From Seriola aureovittata (lineage: Eukaryota; Chordata; Actinopteri; Carangiformes; Carangidae), in contig NC_079373.1 of assembly GCF_021018895.1 (NCBI RefSeq), positions 15,844,501-15,908,500 of the forward strand: 64,000 nucleotides of DNA, in the 5' to 3' direction. Position numbers and translations under genes: made by a program. Positions 51,175 through 64,000 of the stretch are shown here, one piece after another. Within the stretch, counting starts at the first letter, position 1. Every line of letters starts with the position of its first letter. Below the pieces are notes generated by a model. That model was not told the DNA's origin and made no database searches. It saw nothing but the letters and a program-made list of their open reading frames with translations.

Positions 51175-52551
51175 CACCAGAGTTTCTCAACTTCCATTTA
51201 CAGCATCAGCACACAACATCAGAGAAGTGTATATGTCTCTGTAATGAGCCACGGCATTGCAAGTTTTCTTAATCATGCTCTGTCTCTCCTTTGCCCCATT
51301 AGTTTCAGTAGGCTCTCAGTTCTACAGCAGTTAGCTTGCAATGTGTTGAAGGAAATGCTGCATTGCAGCTTTCCCACTAAGAAAAGGACACTCCACATAT
51401 TACGTATGGATGCAAGCTTACATCACATGTTCATATAGGGGTCCTTTCTACACAAAGTCATTGCTCCCATGGAGCAAGTAAGGATGTGCTGATGCATCTA
51501 ATAGTGAAAGAAACTATGAAAACGTCACAGTAATCAGAGCATCCCAAAGCTACTGGTCTACTTTAAGGTACAACACAGTGCTACTGAGAGAAGATACAGG
51601 AAAAGGGTAATCATGAAGGAGATATTAGAGGGTAACAGAGTGGTTTTCAATTCAAGTTATATAAAGTGTATATCATCTGCAGTAGTCGGACTTTGATTAT
51701 ATAGCTCAAATCACAGAAAACAAAATGAGCAAAAATCTACTGCTGCATGTCCTTATGTTATGAAACTTTGATTGTATGATTTTTTAAAAACAAGGACTGA
51801 AAACATCCAGTCTTTATTTTATCAGTGATAAGGAAAAAGGTATCAAATGAAAACAGTATTAAAAGTTATGATAAGTTGAACAGCACAAAAGGTTTTGATA
51901 AAATTGTGTGGTTAAGGTGCTGCTGATATTAAAGCCTAGATATAACACATTAATTTTCCTTTTGCAAAATATTACAGTTGCCCCCAAACTATTAAGCTTG
52001 ACATTGCTGTTGATATACAGTATATGCTTTATCTAATCAGGTCAAATTGTACTACTGTGGTAAAAGTGACGTCTTGAGGATTTACAACAGCTTGCAGACA
52101 ATTTTTGGGAAAGCAACAGAAAGTTCTAACTAGACAAGGAAAAAAGACAGACACATTTATGATACTTCATGTGAGATTTTTCATTTGAAAAATGCAACCA
52201 ATTCATTTTGACTGAATTCATGTATAACAAGCAACATTTGTCTATGGTGCTTTTATGGTCATATAAGATTTAAGAAATGTACTTAAAGTGCCAAATTTAA
52301 ATAAACATGAATTATTCATTGTCACCACTGGATTATTCCATTGGATATACCCAATTGCATAACATCATAGTATATCTTTGTTATATAATATGTTTAATTA
52401 GGAGGTTTTCTGGTGTGTTTGTGGAGCATTGAATGTTAGCTGTACAAATGAACTATGGATTCAAAGAAAAAATTCTATAAGGGTCACGCTGTCTGAGCTG
52501 ATATGACTGAAATTTTGATAACAGTCTGGCTGATATGGGACCAAACAGGTG

Positions 52552-52559
52552 TATATAAA
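52552..52559 (+). promoter_or_regulatory. TATA box of pgc copy 2 (TATATAAA)
   Basis: Same sequence and spacing as copy 1; the preceding GATA-type words are also unchanged. Confidence 0.75.
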
Positions 52560-52620
52560 CCCTGTTCAGATCCAAGCTGAGTTGTATCCATCCAGGAGAG
52601 CTGTGTATGCAGGAGGGATC

Positions 52621-55496
<2,876 letters not shown>

Positions 55497-55736
55497 GTGT
55501 CATCAGTGTAACCTAACCTGACCATAAACCTGATCAGATAATAATGATTACGTTTGTGTCCACTCAAACACCGGTAAGAACCTGAGGCGCTGGTACATCT
55601 CAAACATCTGCCGTCGTCTGGGCAATATGGGTTTAACTGCAATTAACATATTGTCACTGTCAATTTACAGTAAAAAAATATTGTTATACATGTCTATTAA
55701 ATACTGACGAACTACTGTAGTTGGAACTGTATATTC

Positions 55737-55742
55737 AATAAA
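55737..55742 (+). terminator. Poly(A) signal of pgc copy 2 (AATAAA)
   Basis: Equivalent to the copy 1 signal, 241 bases after the stop. Confidence 0.6.
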
Positions 55743-55919
55743 AAAAAAGTTAGATGTGTCCATGAAATTCCATTATTCTCAGTCGGGATAAAGGTGAAAA
55801 TACTTACTGCAAGTGCTTTAACATTTTATCTTTCTAAATGAGCCCTCATTAGCATAACAGCACAGGTCCTGGGCTGAGGGACATCAAAGGGGGTTTCTCC
55901 CTTTATAATTAACCTTGGG

Positions 55920-55920
<1 letters not shown>

Positions 55921-55961
<41 letters not shown>
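55921..55961. repeat. (TG)n microsatellite, unit 2
   Basis: Shorter TG run than in units 1 and 3; the flanking sequence is the same apart from CAATTACCCCCC. Confidence 0.9.
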
Positions 55962-55962
<1 letters not shown>

Positions 55963-57547
55963 AATTACCCCCCACAAGTAGTGGCAGTTTTAAATGCCAT
56001 ATCCTGGGATGTACAAACACTCACAATTTTGTTCCAACATCCACAGAATCTGACAAATGTAATAATTAGTCATGTGTTGCCTCATGTTACATCAACAGTT
56101 GCAAGCCACTGTCAGCAGAGCACCTGTGATTGCTCATTCGCTGTTTAGGTTCATGCAAAACCACAAAGTAAGATGTAATTAAATCAGGATAAATTATGTT
56201 ATTTATCAGATACACAACACAGTTGTTCTTCAAGACTAGTTGTGAACAAAAATAGACTTTCTAGTTTTCATTTTCTGTCCAGCATTAAAATGGTTTTATA
56301 GTGTACCATACTGGATTTGATTCGCCACTGGTTTTGTTGCAGTGTGACAACTAGTGCCAGACACTGAAACAATATATCATGTAGTGTAAAATGACACCAA
56401 CCTCTCAGTCTCAGTGTGGTCTGTGGGTGGGACTTGAGCCTCAAAACTTTTCCACAACGATACACACACAGTCAGAAAGAGCCTGTCTAAACCTAACCTG
56501 GAGAAAGAAGGTCACTAATGAGCTTCTCGCCCATCCAAGCCTTCAGGGAATCTGTGTTTCTAAGTATGTGTGGGTGTGTGATTCACAATGGAAAAACACC
56601 ACATCAGCGCCGCTGTATCCAAGGCAGCTTGTCACAAGCACACGAGTGGAACAAAGTCCCATGTTTGGTTTTTGGATGAGGGGTTAGAGAAACTGAGGGA
56701 TACAGGAGACAGGTAGGTAATCAAGAGGGTTGAGGTGGAGGGAGGGAGATGAGAATCCTGTAACTAGGCAAGTGGAAAGGTTGAATTCAAAAAGTGCAGA
56801 GAGTACTAGAGAAATAAACAATTTCATGGTGACAAGAAGCAATGCAACAGATTCCCTATGAAATCTGACCCACTGCCACTCTATGTAAAATGCAGAGTAC
56901 ATGGAGGCTGGTGAGGCTTCTTCTAATGGTGTTTGTGATGGTCTTGTTTTAAACTAATTATACTAATGTCCCAAAATGGATGTGGTAATCATTTACGTAT
57001 ACATACAGTAGCAGATTAAGTTGAGCGGAGAGTTAGTTCACCACAATGTCCATGAAAGTACAATAGTGTTAATGAAAACTGTTCACAGTATCCACAGTAA
57101 CAGTGACACTGTTTCTTACTGTTGAATTATTACAAATATAATTTTCAGTGCTGTCAGCAACCATCCACTGTATTGGAGTGGGGACGGATATTATGTCAAA
57201 ACCTGGATGGATAAAACCAAAAATACTGGCATGGCTTCATACCACTAGACATACATACACTTGTAATTTGAATGAATAGGCTCTTTAATATTATTTGCCA
57301 TCTGTTTTCATCTCCTCTTTCTGTTTTCGTGCATTGATACCTAATCGGCTGTGTTTCCAGACTCCATTTTGTTTGTGTCCTCCTCTGCTTAGTGTTGGAG
57401 TCATCCTGTAGCTCTGCAATGCATGTCACCACAGAGTGTGGCCCCATTTCCCCTCAACCGCAAAAAACCTAAGAAATGTGTGTCAGTGAAAAGCTGCAGA
57501 CGCAGAATGATGCCCAACCCAGACAGATGCTCTGTCCTCTCCTTGAA

Positions 57548-57803
57548 GACACACACAATGGCTAACGTTAGCTCGTTTAGGCTAACATAGTGACCACTAA
57601 TAACTGTTCAGTCACTGAGCTTTCAAACTGCTGCTTGCATACTGATTATATGGAGGTGTGTATGCACGCACACGCGCATGTGTGTTAGCAGACTCTTTGT
57701 TGTTTTAAGTTGTTTGCTGTGGTGTGGAGTTTGGTATTGACAATCATGGCATTTCAATGGTATTGTTACCTACTACCAAAATTCTGGTATCGTGACATCC
57801 CTA
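57548..57803. mobile_element. 5'-truncated hAT-like element copy (unit 3)
   Basis: Same truncated right portion as in unit 2, with the same break point and right terminal repeat; the left terminal repeat is absent. Confidence 0.85.
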
Positions 57804-59184
57804 CACCAGAGTTTCTCAACTTCCATTTACAGCATCAGCACACAACAGCAGAGAAGTGTATATGTCTCTGTAATGAGCCACGGCATTGCAAGTTTTCTTA
57901 ATCATGCTCTGTCTCTCCTTTGCCCCATTAGTTTCAGTAGGCTCTCAGTTCTACAGCAGTTAGCTTGCAATGTGTTGAAGGAAATGCTGCATTGCAGCTT
58001 TCCCACTAAGAAAAGGACACTCCACATATTACGTATGGATGCAAGCTTACATCACATGTTCATATAGGGGTCCTTTCTACACAAAGTCATTGCTCCCATG
58101 GAGCAAATAAGGATGTGCTGATGCATCTAATAGTGAAAGAAACTGTGAAAACGTCACAGTAATCAGAGCATCCCAAAGCTACTGGTCTACTTTAAGGAAC
58201 AACACAGTGCTACTGAGAGAAGATACAGGAAAAAGGTCATCATGAAGGAGATATTAGAGGGTAACAGAGTGGTTTTCAATTCAAGTTATATAAAGTGTAT
58301 ATCATCTGCAGTAGTCGGACTTTGATTATATAGCTCAAATCACAGAAAACAAAATGAGCAAAAATCTACTGCTGCATGTCCTTATGTTATGAAACTTTGA
58401 TTGTATGATTTTTTAAAAACAAGGACTGAAAACATCCAGTCTTTAATTTAACAATGATAAGGAAAAAGGTATCAAATGAAAACAGTATTAAAAGTTATGA
58501 TAAGTTGAACAGCACAAAAGGTTTTGATAAAATTGTGTGGTTAAGGTGCTGCTGATACTGAAGTCTAGATATAACACATTCATTTTCCATTTGCAAAAAA
58601 TTACAGTTGCCCCCAAACTATTAAGCTTGACCTTGCTGTTGATATACAGTATATGCTTTATCTAATCAGGTCAAATTGTACTACTGTGGTAAAAGTGATG
58701 TCTTGAGGATTTAGAACAGCTTGCAGACAATTTTTGGGAAAGCAACAGAAAGTTCTAACTAGACAAGGAAAAAAGACAGACACATTTATGATACTTTATG
58801 TGAGATTTTTCATTTGAAAAATGCAACCAATTCATTTTAACTGAATTCATTTATAACAAGCAACATTTGTCTATGGTGCTTTTATTTATGGTCATATAAG
58901 ATTTAAGAAATGTACTTAAAGTGCCAAATTTAAATAAACATGAATTATTCATTGTCACCACTGGATTATTCCATTGGATATACCCAATTGCATAACATCT
59001 TAGTATATCTTTGTTGTATAATATGTTTAATTAGGAGGTTTTCTGGTGTGTTTGTGGAGCATTGAATGTTAGCTGTACAAATGAACTATGGATTCAAAGA
59101 GAAAATTCTATAAGGGTCACCCTGTCTGAGCTGATATGACTGAAATTTTGATAACAGTCTGGCTGATATGGGACCAAACAGGTG

Positions 59185-59192
59185 TATATAAA
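59185..59192 (+). promoter_or_regulatory. TATA box of pgc copy 3 (TATATAAA)
   Basis: Same sequence and spacing as the other two copies. Confidence 0.75.
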
Positions 59193-59253
59193 CCCTGTTC
59201 AGATCCAAGCTGAGTTGTATCCATCCAGGAGAGCTGTGTATGCAGGAGGGATC

Positions 59254-62128
<2,875 letters not shown>

Positions 62129-62311
62129 GTGTCATCAGTGTAACTTAACCTGACCATAAAACCTGATCAGATAATAATGATTACGTTTGTGTCCACTCAA
62201 ACACCGGTAAGAACCTGAGGCGCTGGTACATCTCAAACATCTGCCGTCGTCTGGGCAATATGGGTTTAACTGCAATTAACATATTGTCACTGTAGTTGGA
62301 ACTGAATATTC

Positions 62312-62317
62312 AATAAA
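62312..62317 (+). terminator. Poly(A) signal of pgc copy 3 (AATAAA)
   Basis: Lies 184 bases after the stop, closer than in the other copies because of a 58-base deletion just upstream. Confidence 0.6.
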
Positions 62318-62480
62318 AAAAAAGTTAGATGTGTCCATGAAATTCCATTATTCTCAGTCGGGATAAAGGTGAAAATATTAAACATTTTATCTTTCTAAAT
62401 GAGCCCTCATTAGCATAACAGCACAGGTCCTGGGCTGAGGGACATCAAAGGGGGTTTCTCCCTTTATAATTAACCTTGGG

Positions 62481-62481
<1 letters not shown>

Positions 62482-62540
<59 letters not shown>
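62482..62540. repeat. (TG)n microsatellite, unit 3
   Basis: The longest of the three unit TG runs, about 58 bases. Confidence 0.9.
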
Positions 62541-62541
<1 letters not shown>

Positions 62542-64000
62542 AATTACTCCCCACAACTAGTGGCAGTTTTAAATGCCATATCCTGGGATGTACAAACACT
62601 CACAATTTTGTTCCAACATCCACAGAATCTGACAAATGTAATAATTAGTCATGTGTTGCCTCATGTTACATCAACAGTTGCAAGCCACTGTCAGCAGAGC
62701 ACCTGTGATTGCTCATTCGCTGTTTAGGTTCATGCAAAACCACAAAGTAAGATGTAATTAAATCAGGATAAATTATGTTATTTATCAGATACACAACACA
62801 GTTGTTCTTCAAGACTAGTTGTGAACGAAAATAGACTTTCTAGTTTTCATTTTCTGTCCAGCATTAAAATGGTTTTATAGTGTACCATACTGGATTTGAT
62901 TTGCCACTGGTGTTATTGCAGTGTGACAACTAGTGCCAGACACTGAAACAATATATCATGTAGTGTAAAATGACACCAACCTCTCAGTCTCAGTGTGGTC
63001 TGTGGGTGGGACTTGAGCCTCAAAACTTTTCCACAACGATACACACACAGTCAGAAAGAGCCTGTCTAAACCTAACCTGGAGAAAGAAGGTCACTAATGA
63101 GCTTCTCGCCCATCCAAGCCTTCAGGGAATCTGTGTTTCTAAGTATGTGTGGGTGTGTGATTCACAATGGAAAAACACCACATCAGCGCCGCTGTATCCA
63201 AGGCAGCTTGTCACAAGCACACGAGTGGAACAAAGTCCCATGTTTGGTTTTTGGATGAGGGGTTAGAGAAACTGAGGGATACAGGAGACAGGTAGGTAAT
63301 CAAGAGGGTTGAGGTGGAGGGAGGGAGATGAGAATCCTGTAACTAGGCAAGTGGAAAGGTTGAATTCAAAAAGTGCAGAGAGTACTAGAGAAATAAACAA
63401 TTTCATGGTGACAAGAAGCAATGCAACAGATTCCCTATGAAATCTGACCCACTGCCACTCTATGTAAAATGCAGAGTACATGGAGGCTGGTGAGGCTTCT
63501 TCTAATGGTGGTTGTGATGGTCTTGTTTTAAACTAATTATGCTAATGTCCCAAAATGGATGTGGTAATCATTTACGTATACATACAGTAGCAGATTAAGT
63601 TGAGCGGAGAGTTAGTTCACCACAATGTCCATGAAAGTACAATAGTGTTAATGAAAACTGTTCACAGTATCCACAGTAACAGTGACACTGTTTCTTACTG
63701 TTGAATTATTACAAATATAATTTTCAGTGCTGTCAGCAACCATCCACTGTATTGGGGTGGGGACGGATATTATGTCAAAACCTGGATGGATAAAACCAAA
63801 AATACTGGCATGGCTTCATACCACTAGACATACATACACTTGTAATTTGAATGAATAGGCTCTTTAATATTATTTGCCATCTGTTTTTCATCTCCTCTTT
63901 CTGTTTTTGTGCATTGATACCTAATCGGCTGTGTTTCCAGACTCCATTTTGTTTGTGTCCTCCTCTGCTTAGTGTTGGAGTCATCCTGTAGCTCTGCAAT

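Larger units (their letters stand above)
55497..57547 (+). other. 3' flank and spacer after pgc copy 2
   Basis: This is a copy of the spacer after copy 1, with a few substitutions and no recognised gene. Confidence 0.5.
62129..64000 (+). other. 3' flank and spacer after pgc copy 3 (partial)
   Basis: This is a copy of the unit spacer truncated by the window edge; no gene was recognised. Confidence 0.5.

Overview
The window looks like teleost (ray-finned, probably percomorph) nuclear DNA. The genes are split by GT/AG introns, (CA/TG)n microsatellites are abundant, and there are fish-type DNA-transposon relics (Tc1-like, hAT-like, foldback). The proteins are clearly vertebrate. There is no prokaryotic gene structure, rRNA, tRNA or CRISPR array.

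Layout. (1) Positions 1 to about 23,600 are a gene desert holding simple repeats, a foldback repeat, a broken Tc1-like element and a G-rich tract; I see no exon I can defend. (2) Positions 23,755-27,195 (+) hold an intact eight-exon arylsulfatase A gene (arsa, 500 codons) with a palindromic CRE just upstream. (3) Positions 27,196-30,194 hold the convergent 3' ends of arsa and its neighbour. (4) Positions 30,195-43,357 (-) hold thirteen coding exons of mapk8ip2 (JIP2/IB2, JNK scaffold), lacking only the N-terminal exon. The tail-to-tail arsa/mapk8ip2 pair matches the human 22q13.33 arrangement of ARSA and MAPK8IP2, which supports both calls. (5) Positions 43,799-44,528 hold a non-autonomous hAT-like element with an 8-bp target duplication. 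(6) From 44,273 to the window end lies a head-to-tail tandem array of units of about 6.63-6.65 kb, each with a complete nine-exon pepsinogen C (gastricsin, pgc) gene on the + strand. Two units are complete and the third is cut by the window edge just before its end, so more copies may follow.

The most interesting region is the pgc array. The repeat starts inside the hAT-like element, with a short CA-rich microhomology at the junctions. All three genes look functional: signal peptide, activation segment, both catalytic Asp motifs, flap Tyr, TATA box and poly(A) signal. Divergence is very uneven. Intron 4 of copies 1 and 2 is almost identical, whereas exons 6-9 of the same pair carry about 24 amino-acid changes against about 4 silent codon changes by hand count. 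That pattern suggests diversifying selection, gene conversion, or both. Because the first mapk8ip2 coding exon is not visible, the whole array may lie inside mapk8ip2 intron 1 on the opposite strand.

Functionally the genes are unrelated: arsa is a lysosomal sulfatase, mapk8ip2 a neuronal/endocrine JNK and kinesin scaffold, and the pgc copies are secreted stomach proteases. Gene names rest on recalled human protein sequences; no database search was run.
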